The notes: a model not told the origin generated them from the letters alone. Counted from the stretch's first letter, positions 36,046 to 45,835 are shown. The stretch is 57,998 nucleotides of DNA from Alkalihalobacillus trypoxylicola (GCF_001590785.1 NZ_LTAO01000011.1:1-57998); one strand, 5' to 3'. Numbers and translations are program-made.

Positions 36046-36051
36046 TTCACT

Positions 36052-36216
36052 AGTGGGCTGTATCTTATATGAATAGCACCACTTTTATAAAATGAGACAT
36101 ATTTTAAATAGTCTGCCTTGATCCGAGCTGGACTAGGACAGAGGGATTCATGACTCGAAACCAAAGTATTCTGTTGGTTTATTTAAAGATGCATCCTTCT
36201 TATTTAGGGTGTTTTT
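36052..36216 (+). ncRNA. Candidate regulatory leader RNA upstream of panB
   Basis: Contains a hairpin AGTGG..ATAGC-CCACT arm pair at 36052-36083, a second hairpin at about 36116-36144 built from CCT/AGG and TCC/GGA pairs with internal loops, and a terminator-like GCATCC/GGGTGT stem (36191-36212) followed by T's, 45 nt before panB. A structured 'pan' RNA motif with bulged adenosines is known upstream of panB in Firmicutes; the second hairpin may be an instance, but I cannot confirm the consensus from memory. Confidence 0.45.
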
Positions 36217-36264
36217 TTATGTTGTCGTGAAGCACCTCTTAAATTAAAATTTAGGAGGAATAAA

Positions 36265-37095
36265 ATGAAAAAAACATCAAGCTTTCTTCAAATGAAACAA
36301 AAGGGTGAAAAAATAGCGATGATGACTGCCTATGATGCACCATCTGCTTCTCTTGTAGAAAAAGCCGGAATCGACATGATATTGGTCGGTGATTCACTCG
36401 GTATGGTCGTTTTAGGCTATGATTCAACGATACCAGTAACCTTAGAGGATATGATTCTTCATACAAAAGCGGTTAAAAGAGGAGCAAAAGATACATTTGT
36501 TGTCGCTGATTTACCTTTTTTAACCTATCATGCTTCTCTAAGCCAGACGTTTGAATCTGCCAAGGCAATGATGCAACAAGCAGGTGCTGATGCAGTTAAG
36601 GTAGAAGGAGCAGCTGGAGTTGTCGAGAGCATTCGACAATTAACGAATGCTGGAGTACCAGTCATGGGTCATTTAGGTCTAACACCACAGTCAGTTGGTG
36701 TTCTTGGTGGTTATAAAGTGCAAGGTAAAGATGAAGAAAGTGCAGCTCAGCTATTAAAAGATGCAAAAGCGCTCGAACATGCAGGCGCATTTGCTTTAGT
36801 GATAGAATGTGTACCAGAGCAAGTAGGAAAAGTGATTTCTGAACAACTGAATATTCCAGTGATCGGAATTGGAGCAGGAGTTCATACGGACGGCCAAGTA
36901 TTAGTTTATCATGATGCAATTGGTTACGGAGAAGCGCATGTTCCTAAGTTTGTAAAACGCTATGCAAGTGTTTCTGATCCGATCGTTACTGGTGTAGAAA
37001 CGTATGTAAAAGAAGTGAAGCAAAGTCAATTCCCAACTAAAGAACATAGTTTCTTTACAAAGGAAACTCCTCTGAGCTTATATGGAGGAAAATAA
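36265..37095 (+). CDS. panB: 3-methyl-2-oxobutanoate hydroxymethyltransferase
   Basis: First step of pantothenate synthesis, from alpha-ketoisovalerate and methylene-THF. About 276 aa. [33 protein letters not shown] (metal Asp), VKVEGA, and [18 protein letters not shown] are conserved. ATG 36265 follows TTAGGAGGAA. No gap to panC. Confidence 0.97.
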   Translation: MKKTSSFLQMKQKGEKIAMMTAYDAPSASLVEKAGIDMILVGDSLGMVVLGYDSTIPVTLEDMILHTKAVKRGAKDTFVVADLPFLTYHASLSQTFESAKAMMQQAGADAVKVEGAAGVVESIRQLTNAGVPVMGHLGLTPQSVGVLGGYKVQGKDEESAAQLLKDAKALEHAGAFALVIECVPEQVGKVISEQLNIPVIGIGAGVHTDGQVLVYHDAIGYGEAHVPKFVKRYASVSDPIVTGVETYVKEVKQSQFPTKEHSFFTKETPLSLYGGK

Positions 37096-37953
37096 ATGGA
37101 ACTTGTAAAAACGATTATAAAGATGGACGAGATCGTAAAGGATAAGCAAAGTCATCAACAGACGATTGGTTATGTGGCTACAATGGGTTATTTACACGAA
37201 GGTCATTTAAACTTAGTAAAGCAAGCGAGGAATGACTGTGATATCGTGGTAATGTCTATTTTTGTTAACCCTCTTCAGTTTGGACCAAATGAAGATTTTG
37301 AATCTTATCCTAGAGATGAAGAAAGAGACAAACAACTAGCTGAGGATGCCGGGGTAGATTATTTATTTATGCCGACAGTATCAGAAATGTATCCAACTGA
37401 AAGCTTCATGAAAATACGTGTTGAAAAAGGAACGGATGTTTTATGTGGAGCTAGCAGACCAGGTCATTTTGATGGGGTGGCTACAGTTGTGATGAAGTTG
37501 TTTCAAATCATTGAACCAACAAAAGCTTATTTTGGATTAAAGGATGCTCAACAGGTAGCGATCATTAAGAATATGGTCAAAACCTTTAATTTAAAACTGG
37601 ATATCGTTGCATGTCCAACGGTTCGAGAAGAGGATGGCTTAGCAAAAAGCTCAAGAAATGTATATTTATCGGAAAAAGAAAGAGCGTTAGCTCCACAGCT
37701 AGCGATGTCTTTAAACGAAGCAAAAATGCTGATGGAGAAGGGAATGCACAGTAGAGCAGATATTATCTCTTTTTTACAGCAAAAAATGCAGCAAATCTCA
37801 TTAGGAAAAACGGATTACGTAGATGTATTGAGCTTCCCAGCTTTGGAAGCAAAAGAGTTATTAAAAGGAGATGTTATTGTCGCTCTTGCTTATCAATTTG
37901 AAAAAGCAAGGCTTATTGATAACATTTTAGTCACTATAAAGGAGGAGCTTTGA
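37096..37953 (+). CDS. panC: Pantothenate synthetase
   Basis: ATP-dependent condensation of pantoate with beta-alanine. About 285 aa. [18 protein letters not shown] (HxGH), [35 protein letters not shown] and KSSRNVYLS (KMSKS-like) are intact. It begins directly after the panB stop, using GGAGG at the panB end. Its GGAGG-rich end leads into panD. Confidence 0.97.
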   Translation: MELVKTIIKMDEIVKDKQSHQQTIGYVATMGYLHEGHLNLVKQARNDCDIVVMSIFVNPLQFGPNEDFESYPRDEERDKQLAEDAGVDYLFMPTVSEMYPTESFMKIRVEKGTDVLCGASRPGHFDGVATVVMKLFQIIEPTKAYFGLKDAQQVAIIKNMVKTFNLKLDIVACPTVREEDGLAKSSRNVYLSEKERALAPQLAMSLNEAKMLMEKGMHSRADIISFLQQKMQQISLGKTDYVDVLSFPALEAKELLKGDVIVALAYQFEKARLIDNILVTIKEEL

Positions 37954-37954
37954 T

Positions 37955-38338
37955 ATGTTAAGACATATGATGAGAGCTAAGCTACACAAAGCTACCGTAA
38001 CAGAATCTAATTTGCATTATGTTGGCAGTATAACGATAGATGAAAATTTAATGGATGCAGTAGGTATTCTAGAAAATGAGAAAGTTCAAATTGTCAATAA
38101 TAACAATGGATCTCGCTTTGAAACATATGTAATCAAAGGAGAACGCGGTAGTGGTGTCTGCTGTCTTAACGGAGCAGCGGCAAGACTTGTTCATCAAGGC
38201 GATACGGTTATTATTATAGCCTATGGTTTATTAGATGAAGAAGAGTTGAAGCAATTTCAGCCAAAAGTCGCTGTATTAGGAGAGAATAACAAAATTCTCG
38301 AGATGTTAGGAACAGAACCAGCTTCTACCGTTCTATAA
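37955..38338 (+). CDS. panD: Aspartate 1-decarboxylase (pyruvoyl enzyme)
   Basis: Makes beta-alanine for PanC. About 127 aa proenzyme that self-cleaves at the Gly-Ser in HYVGSITID to create the pyruvoyl group on the alpha chain. [21 protein letters not shown] is the conserved C-terminal part. ATG 37955 follows AAGGAGGAG. A long hairpin starts 12 nt after its stop. Confidence 0.96.
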   Translation: MLRHMMRAKLHKATVTESNLHYVGSITIDENLMDAVGILENEKVQIVNNNNGSRFETYVIKGERGSGVCCLNGAAARLVHQGDTVIIIAYGLLDEEELKQFQPKVAVLGENNKILEMLGTEPASTVL

Positions 38339-38349
38339 TGGGTATACTT

Positions 38350-38396
38350 CCCCCTTCTTAGCAAACACTTAAAAGGTAACATTGTTAAGAGGGGGG
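38350..38396 (+). promoter_or_regulatory. Hairpin that sequesters the ribosome site of the TPR gene
   Basis: CCCCCTTCTTAGCAA (38350-38364) pairs with TTGTTAAGAGGGGGG (38382-38396) with one bulge, loop of 17 nt. The 3' arm contains the AGAGGGGGG Shine-Dalgarno of the TTG start at 38403. No T-run follows, so this is not a typical terminator. It could make translation dependent on unfolding. Confidence 0.7.
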
Positions 38397-38402
38397 ATTT
38401 AT

Positions 38403-39374
38403 TTGGATCAGTGGCTACAGCAAGCAGAATGGATCGATCATCTATCGGTGAATTGGAAAGATATATCAGCAGTCAATCAGAAAAAACAAGTGGAGAAGCT
38501 AGAAGAATTTTCTCAATCAATTTTCGACTTCTGGACAGAAATTGAAGAACAATTGTACTTGTTAAAAGATCAGCTAAAGCCTGAAGCTTTTCCATGCGAT
38601 TATCGATCAAAAGGAACGATATATTTCCAACTTGACATGTTTCCACAAGCTTGTGAACAGCTTCAATTAGAAAAAGCAGTGGGAGAAGAGGAAGGACTTA
38701 GAATTTTATATCTTGCTTATTCTTTCCTTTATTGTCAACAATTAAACAAAGCAAAGGAACATTTTTTATATGCATTATCCTTTTTTAAGTCCGATCATCA
38801 TGTTGAAATCACTCATTTTTGCTATATTGGATTAGGCTGTATCATGGTAAAATTAGAAAAATACGATGAAGGTATTCATTTTTTTGAAAAAGCAAATGAA
38901 TGGTTAACAGATAACGATGATGTCGTGTATAATTTAGGCATCTGTCATTTCTTAAATCAATCCTATGAGCATGCTAGGTTTTACTTCGAAAAAGCGATTG
39001 AAAATAATGACCAAGATGGAGAAGCTTATTATTTTTTAGGCTGTAGCTTATTGCAATGCGACCAAAGAAACGAAGGGTTTAAAGCTTTTGGACATGCTTT
39101 TCATTTATTAAAGTCATCGGAAATGATTATAGCTTTAGCCTATTTATTAGAGTGGAATGGTTTGTTTAAAGAAGCGATCGCATGCTACAAAAAATTGTTA
39201 CCCTATGAAAAGTGGAAGCAACATAGCTTACATGGTGTTGCTTGGAATTACGGATTATTAAACCATGTAGATAAATCTTTAGAATATTTTCAGCAGCTAT
39301 TCAAGGTGAATCCAACTCATCAAGCAGGAAAGCATTCTGTTGAGTGGTTAAACCATGTTTGGAGTGGTTCATAG
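38403..39374 (+). CDS. TPR-repeat protein of unknown role
   Basis: About 323 aa, soluble. Residues from ~80 on are tetratricopeptide repeats: CYIGLGCIMVKLEKYDEGIH, VVYNLGICHFLNQSYEHARF, AYYFLGCSLLQCDQRNEGF, SLHGVAWNYGLLNHVDKSLE. Start TTG 38403 is 6 nt after GAGGGGGG; another TTG at 38382 lies in the hairpin. In B. subtilis panD is followed directly by dinG, so this gene is an insertion relative to that order. I do not recognise a named homologue. YpiA at 21745 is another TPR protein but not obviously a duplicate. Confidence 0.82.
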   Translation: MDQWLQQAEWIDHLSVNWKDISAVNQKKQVEKLEEFSQSIFDFWTEIEEQLYLLKDQLKPEAFPCDYRSKGTIYFQLDMFPQACEQLQLEKAVGEEEGLRILYLAYSFLYCQQLNKAKEHFLYALSFFKSDHHVEITHFCYIGLGCIMVKLEKYDEGIHFFEKANEWLTDNDDVVYNLGICHFLNQSYEHARFYFEKAIENNDQDGEAYYFLGCSLLQCDQRNEGFKAFGHAFHLLKSSEMIIALAYLLEWNGLFKEAIACYKKLLPYEKWKQHSLHGVAWNYGLLNHVDKSLEYFQQLFKVNPTHQAGKHSVEWLNHVWSGS

Positions 39375-39405
39375 CCTTCTGTAAAGGTAAAATGAGGTGT
39401 TAGTA

Positions 39406-42234
39406 TTGGAACGTTATGTGGTCATAGATTTAGAAACAACCGGTCACTCTTTTAAAAAAGGAGATCGAATTATTCAAATTGGGGCAGTCGTGATCGAGAA
39501 CGAACAAATCGTCGAGCGATTTGCCTCTTTTATTCAACCTGGAATAAAAATACCTGAATTTATAACGGAATTAACCGGTATTCGTGATGAAGATGTGGTG
39601 AATGCTCCTACGTTCTCAGAGGTTTATCCATTATTAAAAGAGATGCTAGAGTCTAGACATTTTGTAGCTCATAATGTCCTTTTTGATTATTCCTTTTTAA
39701 TAGAACATATAAAAGCGATAGGTGAAGCTCCGCCGAGATTTTATTGCTATGATACGGTTGAATTATCGAGAATATTATTACCTCAAGAGGAAAGTTATAA
39801 ACTTGGTCATTTAGCAGAGCAGCTCGGTTTTACACATGATCGCCCCCATCAAGCAGATAGTGATGCTGAGGTTACAGCAGAACTTTTTATCCTTTTACAT
39901 AATAAATTAAAAGCATTACCTACAACGACATTAAAGCACTTGCAAAAGCTTACCAAGAATTTTCGTACAGATTTTACTAGACTGATTACACCCATTTTAT
40001 TAAAAGAACGATTTGAAATAGACCAAAATTATGATCACTTCCGTGCATTGTCACTCAAAAAAAGAGTAGATGAAGAAGAAGCATTATTTTCTTCATCACT
40101 TACTTTTGGCGACTTTATTCAAACGTTTAAAATGGGCGATGTTCAAATGAAAAATGTTTTTCATCTTTATGAAAAAAGGCAAGGACAAGAACAGATGATG
40201 GAAGCGATATATGATGCTTTTTCACAAAATGAACACGCCTTAATTGAAGCTAGTACAGGGACAGGTAAATCATTAGCTTATTTAATCCCATCAGCCTTTT
40301 ATAGTATCGAGCACAATCAGCCTGTCGTTATAAGCACTCAAACGATTCCCTTACAGGATCAATTACTAACAAAGGATATTCCGATTTTACAAAATTTTTT
40401 ACCTTTTACGGTAAGGGTTGCCGTCTTAAAAGGTAGAAATCATTATCTATGCTTAAGTAAATTTGAACAGTCACTTACAACATTTTCAGATGATAGCTAT
40501 GATATTTGCTTAACAAAAGCTCAAATATTAATTTGGATTACAGAGACACAAACAGGTGATGTTGAGGAATTGTCTTTACCCTCTGGTGGAAATGCATATT
40601 GGAATGAAGTTAAAAGTGATGCTTCTACTGATTTAGGTGCCTACAATCCGTGGATGAGCCGATGCTTTTACTATCGAGCGAAAAAGAAAGCTCAACAAGC
40701 TCATCTCATCATTACGAATCATGCCTTATTATTAACCGATCTTCAAAATAGCCAAAGTATTCTCCCAGCCTACAAGCATGCAATCATTGATGAAGCACAT
40801 CATTTTGAAGAAGTAGCATCAAACCATTTAGGGGTTTCAACTGATTATTTCACGTTTACATACTTTTTCCAAAGATTAGCTCCAGGTCTTGATTATGGTA
40901 GTTTAGAACGATTGAAATCGTTACTTATGAAGTATAGCTGGATAAAGGAAATAGACTTTACGAAAGCAGAAGAGCGCTGTATAACCATAAAAGAAGAATT
41001 AGATGAAGCATTTCGTATGATATATAGGTATGTTGAAAAAAAACAGGATACGAACCAATCTGATGTTGGGCGTATGTCATATCGCTATCAGAGCTATCAA
41101 GAAAAAGGTCAAATGTGGAATGCTATTTTAGAAAATGTCATGAGAATTCATTTTTTAAGTAGAGAATGGTGTAAACCTTTAGTAAATCTTTGTGTAACCA
41201 TGCAAGAACAAGTAGAATTAAATTATGAAGAAAAGAGCTTTTTAGCTGATTTTAAGTCACTAATTGAACAATATGATCAACATGAGCAATACCTTTATGA
41301 ACTATTATTAGAAAGTGATCCGAATTATGTTTATTGGATTGAAATTGAGCCAAAAGGAGCTAGAAATGCTGTATTCTTGTATTGTCGGCCTATAGAAGTC
41401 GGCGAAATACTTGCGGATCAATTTTTTACAAGTAAAAATAGTGTCATTCTTACTTCAGCAACCTTAACGGTCTCTCAAACCTTTGATTATCAATTAGAAA
41501 AATTAGGGTTAAACGATTTTGGACCAAAAGAAATCATGATTCCTACTTCCTTTGATTATGAAAAACAGGCACGATTATTTTTACCAACAGATATGCCTTC
41601 GATTAAAGAGGTAAGCGAAAGAGAATTTGCTGTCGAGGTAAGTATTAAATTAACACGGTTAATTGAGGAAACGACGGGTAAGATGCTAGTTCTTTTTACC
41701 TCTTTTGATATGCTAAGAAATGTAAATGAATTTGTTAAGGATATGGGTGTAGATGTTCCTATCATTGCACAAGGAATTACGACTGGTAGTAGATTGAAAT
41801 TAATGAAGCTTTTTAAACAAAGCGAAAGAGCGGTTTTATTCGGAACGAGTAGCTTTTGGGAGGGAGTAGATTTACCTGGAAAAGATTTAACCCAGCTAGT
41901 AATCGTTCGATTGCCTTTTGCTCCACCTGGTCAGCCGACACTGGAAGCGAAATTAGAGAAAGCAAAAAATGATGGCTATAATCCATTCCTATATGTTTCC
42001 TTACCACAAGCGATTATTCGCTTTAAACAGGGATTTGGAAGGTTAATCCGTTCTAAAGATGATTATGGATGCATTTTTATACTAGATAAAAGAATATCGA
42101 CCACAACCTATGGAAAGAAATTCTTAGAATCATTACCAAATATTCCGGTTATCACTGGAAAATTAGAAACTTTACTAAGTGAAGCGATTAAGTTTGAGGG
42201 AGAACATGTCCATGAAAATGACCAAAGAAAATAA
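39406..42234 (+). CDS. dinG: DinG-type 3'-5' exonuclease / helicase
   Basis: About 942 aa. N-terminal DEDDh exonuclease domain (VVIDLETTG; AHNVLFDYSFL; HQADSDAEVT, residues 1-165), then an XPD/DinG-like superfamily 2 domain with Walker A EASTGTGKSLAY, DEAH box IIDEAHHFEE, and GTSSFWEGVDLPG and QGFGRLIRS near the end. The four-cysteine FeS cluster of E. coli DinG is not evident, as in B. subtilis DinG, which acts as an exonuclease. TTG 39406 follows TGAGGTG. It overlaps the next gene by 23 nt. Confidence 0.94.
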   Translation: MERYVVIDLETTGHSFKKGDRIIQIGAVVIENEQIVERFASFIQPGIKIPEFITELTGIRDEDVVNAPTFSEVYPLLKEMLESRHFVAHNVLFDYSFLIEHIKAIGEAPPRFYCYDTVELSRILLPQEESYKLGHLAEQLGFTHDRPHQADSDAEVTAELFILLHNKLKALPTTTLKHLQKLTKNFRTDFTRLITPILLKERFEIDQNYDHFRALSLKKRVDEEEALFSSSLTFGDFIQTFKMGDVQMKNVFHLYEKRQGQEQMMEAIYDAFSQNEHALIEASTGTGKSLAYLIPSAFYSIEHNQPVVISTQTIPLQDQLLTKDIPILQNFLPFTVRVAVLKGRNHYLCLSKFEQSLTTFSDDSYDICLTKAQILIWITETQTGDVEELSLPSGGNAYWNEVKSDASTDLGAYNPWMSRCFYYRAKKKAQQAHLIITNHALLLTDLQNSQSILPAYKHAIIDEAHHFEEVASNHLGVSTDYFTFTYFFQRLAPGLDYGSLERLKSLLMKYSWIKEIDFTKAEERCITIKEELDEAFRMIYRYVEKKQDTNQSDVGRMSYRYQSYQEKGQMWNAILENVMRIHFLSREWCKPLVNLCVTMQEQVELNYEEKSFLADFKSLIEQYDQHEQYLYELLLESDPNYVYWIEIEPKGARNAVFLYCRPIEVGEILADQFFTSKNSVILTSATLTVSQTFDYQLEKLGLNDFGPKEIMIPTSFDYEKQARLFLPTDMPSIKEVSEREFAVEVSIKLTRLIEETTGKMLVLFTSFDMLRNVNEFVKDMGVDVPIIAQGITTGSRLKLMKLFKQSERAVLFGTSSFWEGVDLPGKDLTQLVIVRLPFAPPGQPTLEAKLEKAKNDGYNPFLYVSLPQAIIRFKQGFGRLIRSKDDYGCIFILDKRISTTTYGKKFLESLPNIPVITGKLETLLSEAIKFEGEHVHENDQRK

Positions 42235-43555
42235 TACACATTCCATTTTAATTCGAAATATAAATTGGGTCTCTCATCAACAAAATCAAGTGACAAATGG
42301 CTATGTCATTATCGAAAATGGTACCTTTTCAAAGCTAGGAGAAGGAGAGCCTACCCCACAAGAGTTAGACCGTGTAAAGCAAGTCAAATGGGGAAAAGGT
42401 AAATGGCTCATTCCAGGCTTTGTTAATACTCACACACATACAGGTATGAATTTGCAAAGAGGCTATTCGGATCAACTTCCGTTACAACAATGGCTACAGC
42501 AAAAAATGTGGCCATTTGAAGCGAATTTAGACAGAGAAGCTGTGGCAGCTGCGAGAGGACTAGCCATGGTAGAAATGATTAAATCAGGAACGACGACCTT
42601 TTTAGAGATGTATCATTTATTTATGGATGATTTTGCAGAAGATATTATAAATAGTGGTATGAGAGCGTCATTAATGAGAGCGATGATAGGGTTATGTTCA
42701 AGGGAAGAACAGGATGCGAAACTTAAGGAAGCAACCCATTTTGCTAAAACATGGCACAAGGAAGCTAACGGACGTATTCATACAATGATGGCACCTCACG
42801 CTCCTTACACGTGTCCGCCAGACTTTATTGAACGTATTGTAGAGGTAGCGAATGATTTATCGATACCTGTGCATATGCATCTCGCTGAAACTCTTAAGGA
42901 AACGGAAGATCATATCCATACATATGGGCTACATCCCATCCAGCATTTAGAAGAGCTTCAATTGCTTAATGAAGTAGATTGGTTATTCGCCCATGCTGTA
43001 CATTTGAAAGAAAAACACATTGAAATCATTCAAAATGCTCAATCCAACATTTCTATCAGCCATAACCCAATTAGTAATTTGAAGCTTGGCTCTGGAATTG
43101 CACCAATTAAGATGATGTTAGAGAAAGGAATACCGATTACATTAGGAACAGATAGCGTGGCTTCTAACAATACGTTAGATATGGTAGAGGAAATGAGGGT
43201 AGCAGCGTTAATTCATAAAGGTATCAATCAAAATCCAATGTTAATGGATGAAATAACCACTTTTAACATGGCTACAATAAATGGCTATCGTGCTCTTCAA
43301 TTTGAGCAGGTAAAGGGTATTGTAGAAGGTAGTGAAGCAGATTTCCTTTTAATTAACCAAAATGAAGCTCATCTTCAACCTTCTATCCAGATATTTTCAC
43401 ATCTTGTTTTTGCTTTAAACAGTCATGATATTACGGATGTGTACGTACAGGGAAAAGCATTGATGGAAAACCGAGAACTTTTAACGCTCGATAAAGAAAA
43501 AATAATACAAGAGGCTAATGCTCACTTTCATCGTTTGGAAGGTTTGTTAAAATAA
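42212..43555 (+). CDS. Amidohydrolase: MTA/SAH deaminase or aminodeoxyfutalosine deaminase
   Basis: About 447 aa TIM-barrel deaminase. Metal ligands: NTHTHTGMNLQRG (HxH), HMHLAET, HAVHL and GTDSVASNN (Asp); substrate motif SHNPISNLKLGSGIAP. This set defines the 5-methylthioadenosine/S-adenosylhomocysteine deaminase (MtaD) group, which also includes aminodeoxyfutalosine deaminases of the futalosine pathway. Because mqnA and mqnP are in the window, the second role is attractive but unproven. ATG 42212 is 9 nt after GAGGGAG, inside dinG; ATG 42206 is possible. B. subtilis has no gene at this position. Confidence 0.88.
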   Translation: MKMTKENNTHSILIRNINWVSHQQNQVTNGYVIIENGTFSKLGEGEPTPQELDRVKQVKWGKGKWLIPGFVNTHTHTGMNLQRGYSDQLPLQQWLQQKMWPFEANLDREAVAAARGLAMVEMIKSGTTTFLEMYHLFMDDFAEDIINSGMRASLMRAMIGLCSREEQDAKLKEATHFAKTWHKEANGRIHTMMAPHAPYTCPPDFIERIVEVANDLSIPVHMHLAETLKETEDHIHTYGLHPIQHLEELQLLNEVDWLFAHAVHLKEKHIEIIQNAQSNISISHNPISNLKLGSGIAPIKMMLEKGIPITLGTDSVASNNTLDMVEEMRVAALIHKGINQNPMLMDEITTFNMATINGYRALQFEQVKGIVEGSEADFLLINQNEAHLQPSIQIFSHLVFALNSHDITDVYVQGKALMENRELLTLDKEKIIQEANAHFHRLEGLLK

Positions 43556-43558
43556 GAA

Positions 43559-43581
43559 TAATTCCTGCTAAAAGCAGGAAT
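43559..43581 (+). terminator. Hairpin after the amidohydrolase gene
   Basis: AATTCCTGC pairs with GCAGGAATT around TAAAA. No T-run follows, so it may stabilise a 3' end. The interval to 43922 has no supported gene and no counterpart of B. subtilis ypmA; a 74-codon frame at 43585 lacks a ribosome site. Confidence 0.55.
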
Positions 43582-43922
43582 TAATTGAGGTGTGAGTCGG
43601 GAAATTTTAGTTTTTTTCTTGCTGAAATCGTAGTGGGAATTCTGTTTGTCGAACAGTTAAAGGAAACGTATTGTGCCATTCCTTTTCACTACGGCTTAGG
43701 AGAGAAATATGTTGCTTTTGCTGCATATAAAGAGAATAGATCGTCGATTGACTTGGCATCACATTTTCCTCCTTTTTCCCTTATGTTTTTATTATTTCAT
43801 TTCGCTTAAAGAACTATGACTAGAAAATGTTGTGACATTTAGGATATATTGAGGTTTGATAAATCTTTAGCTTTCTATAGGTTTAATGATGAAAGACAAT
43901 TAAGATAAGGTTGGGTTTAAGA

Positions 43923-44405
43923 ATGAAAAAATGGATTATTTCAATCGCTTTACTAGTCATTGCTTCTTTCATAGGTTTAAGCATTTACGGATATCAACTG
44001 ATTCGTGAGCCATTGAAAGAAAATTATAACCTGGCAGAACAGTATACGTTAGAAAATAATTTACTACAAACTATTGAAGAAGTGGAATATTATCATGGTA
44101 CTGAGGCCTATTATGTAGTATATGGTAACGATGCAGAGGGCGATTCAAGTGTAGTATGGGTAGCCAATGACTTTGATGGGCATGATGTGAGAAAAGCAGA
44201 TGAAGGAATTGATGAAGAGCGAGTTCGTAGCATTGTTGAGGCTGAGCACAATGTAAAAAGTATTCAGCGAATACGCTTAGGATATGAGCGGAATTTACCA
44301 ACTTATGAAGTGACGTTTATTGATGAACAAGATCGTCAAAGTTATTTTTATGTAACCTTTGAAGACGGAACCTTTATGAAGAGATATCATTTAAATAGAG
44401 ATTAA
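43923..44405 (+). CDS. ypmB: DUF5590 membrane-anchored protein YpmB
   Basis: About 160 aa. One N-terminal membrane helix (WIISIALLVIASFIGLSIYG) then an extracytoplasmic domain with two cystatin-like (PepSY-like) halves: EEVEYYHGTEAYYVVYG and YEVTFIDEQDRQSYFYVTF. Position before asnS matches YpmB. In B. subtilis aspB lies between ypmB and asnS; it is absent here. ATG 43923 after a weak AAGG site. Confidence 0.86.
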   Translation: MKKWIISIALLVIASFIGLSIYGYQLIREPLKENYNLAEQYTLENNLLQTIEEVEYYHGTEAYYVVYGNDAEGDSSVVWVANDFDGHDVRKADEGIDEERVRSIVEAEHNVKSIQRIRLGYERNLPTYEVTFIDEQDRQSYFYVTFEDGTFMKRYHLNRD

Positions 44406-44430
44406 TTTCTATTTTAGTATATAAAATAAA

Positions 44431-44460
44431 TTGACTTCAATTTTTGCAAACCGTTATAAT
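44431..44460 (+). promoter_or_regulatory. Promoter of asnS
   Basis: TTGACT (44431-44436), 18-bp spacer, TATAAT (44455-44460). Confidence 0.75.
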
Positions 44461-44470
44461 TAATAACGGT
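44450..44470. promoter_or_regulatory. Perfect palindrome over the asnS -10 region, operator candidate
   Basis: ACCGTTAT (44450-44457) and ATAACGGT (44463-44470) are exact inverted repeats with a 5-bp centre. The palindrome covers the -10 hexamer and the predicted start point, so it cannot be fully transcribed as an RNA hairpin and more likely binds a repressor. The regulator is unknown. Confidence 0.55.
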
Positions 44471-44504
44471 ATCAAGTAGAAGTAATCAGTATGGAGGGTA
44501 TAAC

Positions 44505-45797
44505 TTGAAAACAACAATTAATCAAGTAGGTCAATTCGTTAACCAAGAAGTGACAATAGGAGCTTGGATTGCCAATAAACGATCAAGTGGAAAAATTGCT
44601 TTTTTACAATTAAGAGACGGGACAGGCTTTATCCAAGGTGTAGTCGTTAAAGCTGAGGTAGAAGAGGATGTATTTAAATTTGCCAAGTCCATTACTCAAG
44701 AAAGTTCTGTATACATAACGGGTAAGGTACGGGCTGATGAGAGAGCTCCCTCTGGCTATGAGCTCACGATTACGGCAATGGAACTCATTCATGAAGCGGT
44801 TGATTATCCAATCACACCAAAAGAACACGGCACGGAGTTTTTAATGGATCATCGTCATTTATGGATTCGTTCAAAAAAACAGCACGCTGTCTTGAAAATT
44901 AGAAATGAAATTATTCGTGCTACTTACGAATTCTTTAATAAAGAAGGCTTTGTGAAAGTTGATCCGCCTATTCTAACGGGAAGTGCACCTGAAGGAACTA
45001 GTGAATTATTCGCTACGAAATATTTTGATGAAGATGCTTATTTATCTCAAAGTGGACAATTATATATGGAAGCAGCTGCTATGGCTTTAGGAAGAGTGTT
45101 TTCATTTGGACCGACCTTCCGAGCGGAAAAATCTAAAACGAGACGTCACCTTATTGAATTTTGGATGATTGAGCCAGAGATGGCTTTTGTAGAGTTTGAT
45201 GAAAACTTAGAAATTCAAGAGCAGTATGTGTCTTACATCGCTCAATCTGTTTTAGAAAACTGCCAGTTAGAATTAAAAACGTTAGGACGAAATCAGGAAA
45301 GCCTTCAAAAAATTCAAGCACCATTTCCTCGAATTACTTATGATGAAGCATTGGCTTTTCTTCATAAAGAGGGCTTCGATGATATTGAGTGGGGAGATGA
45401 TTTTGGATCTCCACATGAAACGGCTATTGCTAACCATTATGACAAGCCTGTGTTTATTACTCATTATCCAACGACTCTTAAACCATTCTATATGCAACCA
45501 GATTCGAAGCGAGAAGAGGTTGTATTATGTGCGGATTTAATTGCTCCAGAAGGCTATGGTGAAATTATTGGTGGATCCGAAAGAATCAATAACTTAGAGC
45601 TTTTAGAACAGCGCTTAAATGAACACCAGTTAGATCCGAAAGCCTATGAATGGTATGCTGAGTTGAGAAAGTATGGATCGGTTCCACATTCTGGATTTGG
45701 TTTGGGATTAGAAAGAACCGTAGCCTGGATGGCCGGTGTCGAGCATGTCAGAGAAACGATACCGTTCCCAAGACTTCTTAATCGACTTTATCCATAA
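44505..45797 (+). CDS. asnS: Asparaginyl-tRNA synthetase
   Basis: Class IIb synthetase, about 430 aa. N-terminal OB-fold anticodon domain ([20 protein letters not shown], residues 15-34), motif 2 [20 protein letters not shown], motif 3 [18 protein letters not shown] 44505 follows TGGAGGG. An ordinary synthetase but with its own promoter carrying a palindrome and no T-box leader. Confidence 0.97.
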   Translation: MKTTINQVGQFVNQEVTIGAWIANKRSSGKIAFLQLRDGTGFIQGVVVKAEVEEDVFKFAKSITQESSVYITGKVRADERAPSGYELTITAMELIHEAVDYPITPKEHGTEFLMDHRHLWIRSKKQHAVLKIRNEIIRATYEFFNKEGFVKVDPPILTGSAPEGTSELFATKYFDEDAYLSQSGQLYMEAAAMALGRVFSFGPTFRAEKSKTRRHLIEFWMIEPEMAFVEFDENLEIQEQYVSYIAQSVLENCQLELKTLGRNQESLQKIQAPFPRITYDEALAFLHKEGFDDIEWGDDFGSPHETAIANHYDKPVFITHYPTTLKPFYMQPDSKREEVVLCADLIAPEGYGEIIGGSERINNLELLEQRLNEHQLDPKAYEWYAELRKYGSVPHSGFGLGLERTVAWMAGVEHVRETIPFPRLLNRLYP

Positions 45798-45835
45798 AAA
45801 ATATAAGAGGCTATGATCATTAGTCTTATAAGAAA

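Noticed and set aside
43585-43809. 74-codon plus-strand frame
   Set aside because: TTG start without ribosome site, hydrophobic low-information translation, no recognisable family.
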